The notes under the pieces: generated by a model
What the model was told of the DNA's origin: nothing
Seen by the model: the letters and a program-made list of their open reading frames with translations, nothing else
The model's database searches: none
Assembly: GCA_036346355.1 (NCBI GenBank)
Contig: CM070572.1
Location: forward strand, 8,067,001-8,131,000
Length of the DNA: 64,000 nt
Direction: 5' to 3'
Origin: Rhipidocladum racemiflorum
Taxonomy: Eukaryota > Streptophyta > Magnoliopsida > Poales > Poaceae
Position numbers and translations under genes: made by a program
Shown: one piece after another, positions 23,364 through 33,624 of the stretch
Layout of the letters: each line of letters starts with the position of its first letter
Numbering within the stretch: position 1 is the stretch's first letter

Positions 23364-23655
23364 ATTACAAACAAACACAAAGAGATACACCAATGTTTTA
23401 CCGTGGTGTTCAGAGACTTGCAGGTCTCCCCTAATCCACGTTCAAGTAGCTTGACTCACTTCAAGCCAGCACCTTTTCACAATTGAGCCTTTCTCGATCA
23501 CTCGGGGTAGCTTTTCCCCACTCTGGGTAGACGAGCTCCGTGCCCTCACAACCGACCGAGCCTTCTCACAAACTCCATTGAGAAGATCACCGGACTACGA
23601 CGCCACCACGCCATCTAGGTGATGGCAAACGCCAAGAGTAATAGGTTAAGCCTCT

Positions 23656-25850
23656 TGCTTGATCCTTACCAAGTGCAACACATGCGCAAGGATGTTCAAT
23701 CCTTATCTAGATGCAACACATGCAACTAGAGATCTTCTCTCCTTGCTCTCAAGGTGCAACACATGCACAATTGAGAGGAGAGGCTTAGACTAGCTCAAGA
23801 AAATGCAAATCAAAATGCCAAAGAATCAACACTTGAAAACTTTAGCTCAAATGGCACTGAAATATCTCAACCATAGCTCTATGTGTTCTTGATCTTTTGC
23901 TCTCACAAGAGTACCTCAAATGGGTGCTAGAATGGCTGCAAAAACCTCTTCATTCGGCCTCATATAAAATCCCTCAAAGAAACTAGCCGTTTGGGCCATT
24001 AAATACACTAAAACTAGCCGTTGCTACAGTACCACGGTACTACCACCATGTAAAATGATGTAGTACCGATAATGCGGTAGTATCACAGTCTCAGCAACTA
24101 AAATAGTCATAACTTTTTAATCTAAAGTCCTATTTAGGTGATTTTGGACTCTATGGAAAGCTTATCAAGATGGCTACAATTTTCACACTTTTTCAAGATT
24201 TAATCAACCATAGATATTTTTAAAGAACACAAAAACTCTAATTATTACACTTTCTGCAGAATATGTACCGGCAACTAAATAGTGGTACTACCGAACCAAC
24301 GGTAGTACCGGCCTTTGAACTATGGTAGTGCCAGAATTTAAACTCAGAAAAAACACACTTCTATAAAAATAACTACCGCACAAGTGCCACGGTAGTACCG
24401 GCTTCAACACAGCGGTAGTGCCGATATTAGAAACAACGCAAAAACATTCTTTTCTCGAGACTACCGTTCCAAATAGCGGTAGTACCGGCGGCCAGCGATC
24501 ACTGCGCCCATACGGCGCATCTTAGGCCAAGCGTACTCTGGCGGTTTCACTGTGGTAGTGCCGAATACTGGAGAAAACTCAGATTGCCAATAAAAACTTT
24601 TTCTCTAAAATCTCAACAATGATTCTTTAAGCCATATGAGTGATCGCCACATGATCATAACCACTTGCAAAACACATTTGCAATATCTCAAACCATGCTC
24701 AAAGAATTTTAATCACACTCCAACCAATTTGCGAAAACACGTTTCGCAAACTACTAAATATATATTTGCAAAAACATATTAAGCAAATAAATCCCAGAGT
24801 CTATGAGATTAATCCTCTTAGCCATGTGATGGTCAAAACTAAGATCAAGTTAACTTGCAAAAAACACAATGCAAGCCCTATTCACATGCTCTTAGGATCC
24901 GGACTCAAAGACCTCCTGTTTATTTGCAAAACACATTTGCAAATAACAAATACAACTTAAACCAAGTGCATGGGCTTCCTTCTTTTTGCAACACATGCAA
25001 ATCTAAAGCTCCACACAAGAACCAAATCAATCAAGATTCAATAAGAAGCAAGCATGAACTTTCACTATTTGCAACACAATACGAGCTTCATGCAAAAACC
25101 AAATCAAGAAGGGAGCTAGTGCAAGTGGGATTGAGCCATCAGCACATGATGAGACTCAAGCTATAAGACTCGACCCCTCTTAATAGTACGGCAATCTAAC
25201 TAGCAATCCGATCTCCCATCCAAACACCTAGACCGGTAAAAGACTAAGAACACATCCTTAGTCCTATGCTAGTCACACCTTTGCCTTTAGCACATCCACT
25301 TAGAGCTTTTATGATCACCAATCATCTTCTCTCTAAGTTGGGTCTTCGTCTCGTTCATCAACACATGATGAACTCTCCCTCTCTTAGCTTCGAGATCCTC
25401 CCTTAACACTCATCAACACATGTTGGCATTCCTTGTCCCGAATCTCGATTTGATGGCTATCAACACATGATACCATCCAAATCTTCATCACTGTGAGACT
25501 CAACCTACTTTCATAACTTATGAAAAAGGTTAGTTCAACAAACATGGTTGTCCCAATCATCAATGCACTCCATTAACACATAATGGATGCCTCAAGATCA
25601 TTTGATCTATTTCTTTGATGATTTACCACAACCCAAATCAAAAGATTTAAAAGATATTGATTTGTCTTGAGTATATTAATGCAACTAATGCTTTATATAC
25701 TCAAGAACTTTCGATTGTCCTTTAATCAACAAAGTGTACCATCAATACATGATTGGTTCTTTAATAATTAATTGATAACCGATCACAATTTAAATTGACT
25801 TTAAATTGTTATGAGTATATGTATCAACTACACAAGTTTCATATACTCAT
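23656..25850. repeat. Chain of hairpins with variable stems and a recurrent AACACAT loop
   Basis: Read directly (stem/loop/stem): 23706-23730 TCTAG-a-TGC around AACACAT; 23746-23777 CTCTCAA..GTGC around AACACAT; 24665-24683 TTGCAA around AACACAT; 24728-24750 TTTGCGAA around AACACGT; 24920-24946 TTATTTGCAA around AACACAT; 24985-25001 TTTGC around AACACAT; 25131-25159 TTGAG..ATC around AGCACAT; 25353-25373 GTTCATC around AACACAT; 25447-25483 GATTTGATGGcTATC around AACACAT; 25565-25590 GCAcTCCATT around AACACAT; 25731-25762 AAAG..ACCATC around AATACAT. Further hairpins with other loops: 25052-25093, 25502-25531, 25666-25705, 25811-25850. Stems differ in sequence while the loop stays nearly constant. 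Confidence 0.8.
24015..24560. repeat. Array of CGGTAGTACCG / CGGTACTACCG palindromes
   Basis: About ten copies of a 10-11-base word (GGTAGTACCG, GGTACTACCG, GGTAGTGCCG and variants) occur, often in facing pairs. The cleanest is GGTACTACCG-AACCAA-CGGTAGTACC at 24284-24309, a perfect 10-base stem. It occupies an LTR position comparable to the CCGGA arrays of the younger solo LTR. Confidence 0.7.
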
Positions 25851-26000
25851 TTTGATAGTTTCCCAGTAATAGTCCAAATTATATGGAATTGATAGAGAGG
25901 GATCAATACTATTTGAGACCATCAAGTTATAGAATAATCTCCCTTAAATGTGTGCATATAAATAATTGAACTTTGAATCGCTATGCACGTATTCAATTTA

Positions 26001-27332
26001 AGATTGCTTTAGAGTTTATTCAAGGAAACTAAGTAAACCAAGTAGGAGAACTGAACTCAACTCGATAAAGAGATTAAGGGCTAACTAATGATAGCAAATA
26101 CCATATGGATTAAAATAGTCAAGTTCTACTTAAGCTCTAGGTGCAATTCAAATGGAAATGGCACTAATTTAAAATATAACCAAAACATTCCAGACTAAAA
26201 TATGTACAATTAAATACGTCAATTTAAAGTACCCAAAAAATGAAATATGCAGTAAACATGCAATAATTTAATAAAAGTTAACAAAAGGGTTGGACACTCA
26301 AAACATGTAAAAACCTATTAGTTATCTAAATTATAGTATTTTATAATTTTAGGGAAATAGTTTAAATCTGGTAAATGATCATCTTCTGCAATCTTGTGAG
26401 GACGTATATTCCCACCAAAATCCAGGCAAGCTCCCTTGTCCATGTTTATAAAAGGATTTCATAAATCATTTGTGAAATTCACGGATGCATGGTAAAATTT
26501 ATTTATGTATTAAAATTTAAATCAATGGATGGATATCTGCGAGTGCAGTTGGAATTGTTATTTTGACTCAACCGACGGGGAGTCGGGGTGACTTGTTAAT
26601 TGGTGGGTAGAGGGTGCCATGAATGTTGTTGTCGGTGGGGCCCTCTACATAGGGATATAATATAAGGTTGAAACCACTTTACTCGGGCAATGAGCCGTAC
26701 TAATTCGTGTCAACCATAGTGTGTGAAAACAACCAGCAAAGGCTGTCCTATGATGTAATTTAATTCTCCACATTGGGTCAGTATATTGTGTTAAACTGAG
26801 ATTACCGGATTCCTGGTGAAGGACATGCGGATAGCCGGTGACGGTATCCATCAGTACTCAATTGGAATTGAGTGACCAGGGCGCTATATTTAAACCCATG
26901 GATGAGTATCTTTGATTGTCGTGGCGGAGATCAACTGGCTACCCCAATGTCTTAGTACCACTGATTCGCGTTGTAGCACAACTGGTAGTGGTCAGGGCAT
27001 ATGAGTATATCTGGACTAAGGTACAACTGGCTAACCTAGGTCATAGTGCCGTTGAATCAATATAGCGTACAACTGGAAGGGGCCAGGGTTGGAGATTTTA
27101 TACAAAATAGTGATAAACATTCTAACTTTTCGATTTCGGTCGAATTTGCTATGGGGATAGTGATACAAAACCTGTACAGGGTATAAAATCATGAATTCAT
27201 GCCTGTTTCCTGGACTGGAAGCTACGGAGCCTTGAATACAAGTGCTAGTAGAATTTTTGCAACTAACAATGCCCAAGATCTTCCTAATAAAATCTATTTT
27301 GGATAAATATATTTGAGATATGGTTTGAGGAA
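26001..27332. other. Transposon-like intergenic sequence with a two-unit tandem repeat
   Basis: No gene is recognised. Two related units of about 70-95 bases occur at about 26928-26999 and 27022-27089. They share GTACAACTGGCTAACC-like and AGCGTACAACTGG-like phrases separated by TAGTGCC..TGAATC. The style is that of a noncoding retrotransposon region, but no LTR ends were located. Confidence 0.4.
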
Positions 27333-27517
27333 TGGAACTGGAGAGTTCCGGTTGATCAAATCCATTTTGTTTGGAACTGGAGAGTTCCTGTTGATAAAAT
27401 CAATTTTGAATGGAACTAGAGAGTTCCGGTTAATAAAATCCATTTTGATTGGAGCTGGTAAGAGCTCCGATTGATAAAATTAATTTAAGATGGAACCGGT
27501 AAGGGTTCCGGTTGATA
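27333..27517. repeat. Five tandem 39-41-bp units, each a hairpin with covarying stem
   Basis: Units begin at 27333, 27372, 27411, 27450 and 27491. Each has a short inverted repeat, GGAACT..AGTTCC in units 1 to 3, GGAGCT..AGCTCC in unit 4 and GGAACC..GGTTCC in unit 5. Each is followed by a (G)TTGATAAAATCCATTTTGA-like spacer. Changes in one arm are matched in the other. Confidence 0.85.
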
Positions 27518-27712
27518 ATAGTTATGTTGCTATTAACGCTTGCTGAGTACATCTTTGTACTCACCGTTTATAACTCCCCCTTTGCTAAATATTGGATCTG
27601 GTGGACAAGCAACTAATCGGAATATGGATTCCAGAGGGGTGCTTTAGTTGAAGGCGGCTTCTGGGTAATTAGTGTACACGTATTATATTTTATTGTATGT
27701 GGACCGTATGTA

Positions 27713-30700
27713 TGTGAGGAGCCACCCAGATCGTCCTCGAGTTGTTGGATGAACAGTCACTCCCCTCGGATTTAGATCCTAGCAACGAATCACCGAAGGT
27801 GATCTCAGTGCTAACACCCAAGCCCAATCGAGACAACTCCAAGAAACATCCCAACAATTCGACAACCATCCCGGTATTCCCCCGGTATGCGTCCCGAACT
27901 CGCCCAGGATCCTCACATACCGGTTCCCAATACCGTTATCAATTCAATTTGCACAAAGGGGGCAACGAACTCGAAACAGTCACGACCAAACGCACAAGCG
28001 GAAACACCACGCACAAAGACAAACCAAGACGACCACCGACTCAACCGAAAAAAAAACAGCCCACAAGGACCTACGACTAGCCAAACCCGAAAACCAACCA
28101 AGCCATCAAAAACTAGAAAAATTTCGGCATGACCTTCCTAGAATATACGGACATCCACTCAGCAGACAAGAAAAACAGCAGTTGATATATATATATATGG
28201 AAAGTAAAAGCGACAACCACAGCACCACAGTAGTATCAACAGTCAAAGAAAACACATACGGAACCTGACATACACTTAAACGTCCATTGCCAAATCCAAA
28301 AGCCCAACAACCCACATCTATCTATACAACAAAAGGATGCATTTAGCAAAAGTAAGACAAATCCCGGAAGTGTTCTGCCCCTGAACACTCCCAGGCGCAA
28401 ACGGCGTCGGCAAGCCTCTACTCGATGCCCTTGATCACCGAGAGGCAGTAAGGGCAGAACTCGCATCCACCCACCTGATCCTCACCTGAAAACCACAAAG
28501 CAGAAGCATGAGTACAAAAGGTACTCGCAAGACTTACCCGGGGGTCCATATACGACCGACTCCAAAGGATTATGCATTTAGTTGTAGCAAGGAGTAAGCT
28601 TAGGGTAAAAGTGCGGAAAAGCATTAACATTTGTAATATAAGTGCGACCATTAGACCAATTACACATTTAAAGCAATTATAGACCGCACGTACTTCTAGT
28701 GTGAGGTTAAAAGTAGCAACAATTAAAGTAAGGCAATACATAACCATTTTAAAGCTCAAGTCCAACGACGAGCTACAAGTTCAAGTTGTTTACTACGAGG
28801 AAGAAGTTCAGATCAAGCTTGCTCATATCCGAGGCGCGGCAATTCGAATCGCTTAATTAACCTGCAGGAAGCATTGATCGCACGACACTTACCACAAGGG
28901 CATAGTGTCAACCCTCCCAATCATACCCAATCGCTGAGCGTCCTCCTGCGTCCGAAAACCTAGCACCCTCGAGCCGCCCAAGCCCGGCTTGGCGCTCGAG
29001 TCGGCCTAAGCCTCGCCCTCAACCACGTCCAACCACAGGAAGTTACGGTCCATCGATTCCATATGAGAGAAAGAGTGGCTTACCGTACCATAATCGGGCA
29101 TGCGACCAACCGGGGTGTGATCAATCTTATTCCACTTACGGATCGGTCCTTAACTGACACAGACGGGGCTACACATTTGAGTCTCCATACCCAAATGAAC
29201 CAACTCCCCGCCCGGTCCACAATTCATTTCTTTCCCAAAACCTTTCCCAATTCCAAGTCCAACATAATGTAGTATGTGTGTAATAATAACAACCGCAAGT
29301 GACAGAACCCTCCGTCACTTGGCCCGAACCCCGACCTCTAAGCAAGACTAAGCATGGACTCATAGTATTACCCCTAAGCTAGTTCCAACGGAAGTATGCA
29401 CAATTTCAACGGATGGATGTGCAGCAAGTGGGATCTAGTCCTATCCCAATTCAACTCCTAATGCAAACTTAATTCACCAATTAAGCAAGTTATTTACAAA
29501 ACTACAATTTAATACAGGGTCAAGATGCATAGGTGCTTGCCTTGTTCTTCTGCTTGTAGGTCGGCAGTAACTGGCTCTCCGGTCGCACCCTCGGTCACCG
29601 CGGCGTCAAGTCCCGCGGGATCGCTCTCTACACGAGTACAATGCATAATGAGATGCATGCCATGCCAATGAAAAGAACACATAAGGAAAAACCCCGACGA
29701 AACAACGCGACCGAACAGGTTAACGAAACCGGACAGAATAGCCTAACCCGGACAGTCCGGTTATTTGATCCGGACAGTCCGGATAACCCGGATACTCCGG
29801 ACCTTGTGTCCGGATACTCCGGCCTAGGGCGGATACTCCGGACTGGGTGTCCGGACACTCCGAACCTGGCGCATCTCATCCTACTACTCAATGGACCGAG
29901 GTGCCGCCAAGTCCCACGGCACCGCGGGGACCCGATCTATGACATTCCTACACGCGGCGAGGCCAGAGAAGCTTATAGCTAACCCAACTCCACGAGGAAT
30001 GACACTAATCTATGAAATCACTAGCCAACTCCAGACGACCATCGGATCGGCATTTCCACTACCCGATCTACCTCACTAGTACCCGCATTCATTTAACCCA
30101 AGCCCCAACCAACCCTAGAATCACTACACCCAAAACCCTAGAGCTCAAGATCCAAATCCAAACTCCCAATCCAAACCTAAACCCTAACCCACCATGGATA
30201 GTCTTAGAACCCAAGAATCCCACGAATCAACCCCCAAGAGAAAGACCTACCTCCAAGGATGATGGAGGAGAACAATGCCGGGTGGGGGAAGGAGAAGTCG
30301 GCGTGAGGAGGAGTTCCCGGGGATGGAGGAGTCGCCGGGGAGGAGCCACGGAGGGTCACCGGCCGGTGGGAAGCTCACCGTAGTGAAGCTATGGTGGAGG
30401 GGAGTAGCACCAAGGAGTGGGGAAACAACATGGAGGAGAAAGAATGGAGGGGAGCCACGAAATAGGACTTTTATACTAAACCCCCGCAAATACTGACTCT
30501 CGGACGCTTAACCCGAGACTCGGGTTAGTCTTCGGTAACACTAACCCGGACACTCCGAACGTTTGGTCCGGACACTCCGGGTTGAGGCGCTCGGTCAGGC
30601 TAATCCGGATACTCCGGACAATATGTCCGGACATTCCGGATTGAGTCCGGACATTCCGGATGTTGATCCGGACACTCCGGATGTCCCAGAACTTTTGGAA

Positions 30701-30715
30701 CTTGGGGCCTTGACA
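27713..30715 (-). mobile_element. 3-kb solo LTR, TSD atgta, probably Ty3/gypsy
   Basis: On the minus strand it starts TGTCAAGGCCCC and ends GGCTCCTCACA, with TG...CA termini. It is flanked by identical five-base repeats, atgta at 27708-27712 and 30716-30720. A minus-strand TATA box (TATAAAA, 30469-30475) is followed by a GC-rich, C/T-rich transcribed-type leader. CCGGA palindrome arrays occur at 29738-29868 and 30543-30682. No coding domain was recognised; open frames at 27742-28080, 28418-28765 and 30012-30383 lie within the LTR. The 3-kb length suggests a long-LTR Ty3 lineage, but that is inferred. Confidence 0.75.
30469..30475 (-). promoter_or_regulatory. TATA box of the 3-kb solo LTR
   Basis: TATAAAA on the minus strand, about 240 bases inside the LTR start. 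It lies between the CCGGA palindrome array on its upstream side and a pyrimidine-rich leader downstream, the expected place for a U3 promoter. A solo LTR can still drive leftward transcription. Confidence 0.5.
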
Positions 30716-30720
30716 ATGTA

Positions 30721-31589
30721 TAATTAAAGTAACGAACAAATAGTTTGTGTGGGCAATGGAAGGTAATGAAGTTTCCATTTCGGTCTTTAATTATTGTTTC
30801 TGTTGCAACACTTTGAATTGGTGTATTACTAATAAAATGTCAGGTCCGCTCGACGTCTCATTAGCCAACATGCCCACATTCGTGTGATTATCCCAGAGTA
30901 AAGGCACAGTGACTGCCATTACCCTGGGCTAATTATGCGGATCGCCACATAGTTGTAATCACTAATAGTTATCGACTAGATATTATGAAGTTATATAGCA
31001 TGATTCTGATGCCCAGGCTCAACCACTCAAGTAATGATACACATATCAGATGCATAGGATTCATTGTCAAAAATTTTAATTTGAGGTATGATAATTTCAG
31101 TATATTGTGCTTGCCTTAGTGGGTTGGTGTGAAGTAACTTATGTTCATTCCAAACCACCAAAGGTTTTGTTCTTTCCTGTAGTTTCTTTAATTGAGTTGA
31201 AGTGATACATGCATGACTGATGTTGCTATACAGGGTTTATCACTTCGTGTTATGTGGCAGGTTGAGATTTTATCTTTTTTATCCTTGTTCAAATTATAGT
31301 TTCTGCTACCTTCCAGCTCCATAACATGTTTCAGCTTTAATCCACTGATTTGCATTTCACATTCCTAGTCATGAATCTATGGTGTGCATCAGAAAAATGC
31401 TGCAGAACAATATTTGTTCAGCATATTATTTTCATGGTATGGTCTGAAAGGACCGAAATACTCAATAAAACAACCTATACTTACTGTAGAGCATCCCGTA
31501 TCAATTTATGTGATGATTGGGTGCCCTTGAGTGCTCAATTGAATCTATTTATTATTTAAATCCTTATTTTGAACAATTTTAGTGGTTCT
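30721..31589. other. Transposon-flank or intergenic sequence, no gene
   Basis: AT-rich sequence continuing the region interrupted by the 3-kb solo LTR. Phrases such as GATTATCCCAGAGTAAAGGC resemble noncoding retrotransposon sequence. No domain or end was recognised. Confidence 0.35.
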
Positions 31590-31838
31590 TTAGCCCGAAA
31601 TATCGGTTTTTTATTTTATGGTAATATGAGTATTTGTAACGGTTTTAGCCGAAAATCGTCACAGATAATACTATCTATGGCGGTTTTTGGCTAAAACATA
31701 TGAGTATTTATGACGATTTTATCTAAAAAATCGCCACTGATAATTCTCGATTATCAGTGGCACTTAACCTGTGACGGTTTAAAAACTGCCACCTATATCA
31801 GTTAAAAACCGTCACTGATGATGATTCCTGTACCAGTG
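31590..31838 (-). mobile_element. CACTA (En/Spm-type) transposon terminus
   Basis: Read on the minus strand from 31838, the end is CACTGGTACAGGAATCATCA, a CACTG-type CACTA terminus. It is followed by repeated subterminal motifs of the CAGTGACGGTTTTTA kind (about five, in both orientations, to 31590). The matching opposite terminus was not seen, so this is a truncated copy or one end of a disrupted element. The motifs form small inverted repeats, as is usual for CACTA subterminal regions. Confidence 0.65.
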
Positions 31839-33624
31839 AGCCACCAGTCAGCACCAACCAGCAGCTCGAAATAATCCAGCTTTTTTGCCCGAAACGGGTT
31901 CAAAATTCAAATCTCTCCTCGCACGCGTTGATGAGGTCCAATTCCGACAGCGCGTCGAGCGAGCCGTCGATGCGCCCCGACTCCGAGCAGGGCGGTTCAA
32001 AACTTCAAACGTTGTGGGAGGCTGGGAGCTAGTTTAAGCTGAGAAGGACGTCGCGGTGTTGGACTGTGTAAAAGCTTTGGCCGATTCCGGCTGAACTTTC
32101 AGCCGCCGATGGACGTCGGTTGGTTGGCCTCTGCGTACGCTTCCTGCTGACGCGGACTAGTTCTTTGTTTGAGATGTACAATTGCGGGGTTTTCTTCTGG
32201 GCAAAGAGAAAATGGTGACCTGTTGCATTGCAGCGACGACAGGGACAAGTGCTTCTGCTGCATCGTTCCTTCCAAACTCGCCCGCTATGCCGAATTCAAG
32301 TTCAGTGATGTTCGTCGTGACAAGTTCAAACGCGCAAGGCCCAGCACGTGGTCCATCCATACCATATTTGCAGCAAGTTTTAAAACCTCGCGATCTTAAA
32401 CATCACATAGGTGATATGTAGATCGAACACCTAGAAAATTTCCATCAACTCCATGCAAGCGAGCTCAAACGCACACATCGTCACTAATTCACATCAACGT
32501 GCGAGCATTGAATCGTCAAATCAATGCATGGTCCATGAAAACCATACGGTCCATACCAGTATACCACCCGAGGCGCTCCGGCAGCTCGCTGGGATGACAC
32601 GACAGTGCACGAACGTCAGAAAGAATTGGTACTTCGCTGTGAACAACCAACATTCCTTGGTCCCAAACACTTCGCGCAACGCCCAACCCAAACTTCTATG
32701 CACGGGAGTAGCTGGCCCTCGAAATTCTGAACCGCCGAAAGGTTTGATCGCTAGATCCGATGTGGATAATCCCAGCCACAGCCTTCCAGGCCATAGCTAA
32801 TATATATCAATTTTGATCTATGTGAAAGAACGAGAAGAGAGGAAAGAACTTGCTTTTATTTAATAGCTAGTTTTATACGAGAGTATAGATAGATTATTTA
32901 TGTACAAGAGAGAAGAGATAGTTGTTGCACGATATTTAAAAATAATTTTGAAAAATAATTATAATATAAATTTATAGTGAACTTTGCTGATATATTTGCT
33001 ATTTGCTCTAAACGCGGCTGCTGAGACGAGAGCACGGGGTTCTGTTCTGACTTGTGATCGCGGGCAATCATTCCAGCCATTCCACCGCCGGACGCGGCCG
33101 GGAACTCCACGCACCAACCCACGGCCCCAACCGAAAACGCGCGAGTTTTAACAGACGTTACGCGCGGGTCCGGTGCCTAACCCCGTGACCCGAAACGCTC
33201 CTTCCTTACTTCCGCGGCTTAAAGCGTTGCCTTCCCTTTCCTCCCCTCGCAGCGCAGGCACCTCACCTCAGATCTCATCTCGCCCACCCCAACTGTTACT
33301 TCCTTCTACGGCTTCCTCTCACCTCACCGGCTCACCGCCGAGCTCCCTTTCCACTGCCCCCGTCCACGCCTGGATCGGTCATCGGTGTCAGTTCGGAGCC
33401 CCTCCTCTCCTCAGTAGGTGGCAGGTGGCTACATACGCACTGTTCTGACCTGGTCATCTCTTCCTCTTCCTCTCCGCGTCGAGGGATGGTCCAGGGATCC
33501 AGCAAGCCTCCGTTCCGCCGTTGAGTGGCGCGCGTCTGGTTTGGATTGCTGGGGAGATAGGCAGATAGCCGATAGTGGTGCGGAGTTATTGGTTTTTTGC
33601 TGGGTTAGCTAGTGGCGTGGGTGT
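31839..33624. other. Intergenic region and promoter/leader of the glutaredoxin-like gene
   Basis: The first part (31850-32150) has GC-rich coding-like fragments without an identifiable domain, possibly a gene fragment beside the CACTA end. 32810-33000 is AT-rich. 33010-33624 becomes GC/C-rich and probably holds the core promoter and transcribed leader of the gene starting at 33625. No confident TATA box was found. Confidence 0.35.

Larger units (their letters stand above)
23369..26000 (-). mobile_element. SIRE-like copia LTR remnant, right part, with palindrome and hairpin arrays
   Basis: This continues the older LTR interrupted by the solo LTR. It holds an array of CGGTAGTACCG-type palindromes (about 24015-24560) and a long chain of hairpins (23656-25850). 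Phrases such as CTCTTAATAGTACGGCAATC parallel the younger LTR (CTCTTAATAGAACGGCTATC at about 23140), supporting common origin. No coding sequence was recognised. The outer end was not found, so 26000 is an estimate. Confidence 0.5.

Noticed and set aside
23656..25850. AACACAT-spaced pattern considered as a CRISPR-like array
   Set aside because: There is no constant repeat of adequate length or uniform spacers; flanking arms are complementary to each other, giving hairpins, and the genome is a plant nuclear one.
27742..28765. Frames of 80-115 aa on both strands
   Set aside because: They lie inside the 3-kb solo LTR and lack recognisable domains.
29628..29982. Similar repeat-peptide frames on both strands
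   Set aside because: Again translations of the CCGGA array within the 3-kb solo LTR.
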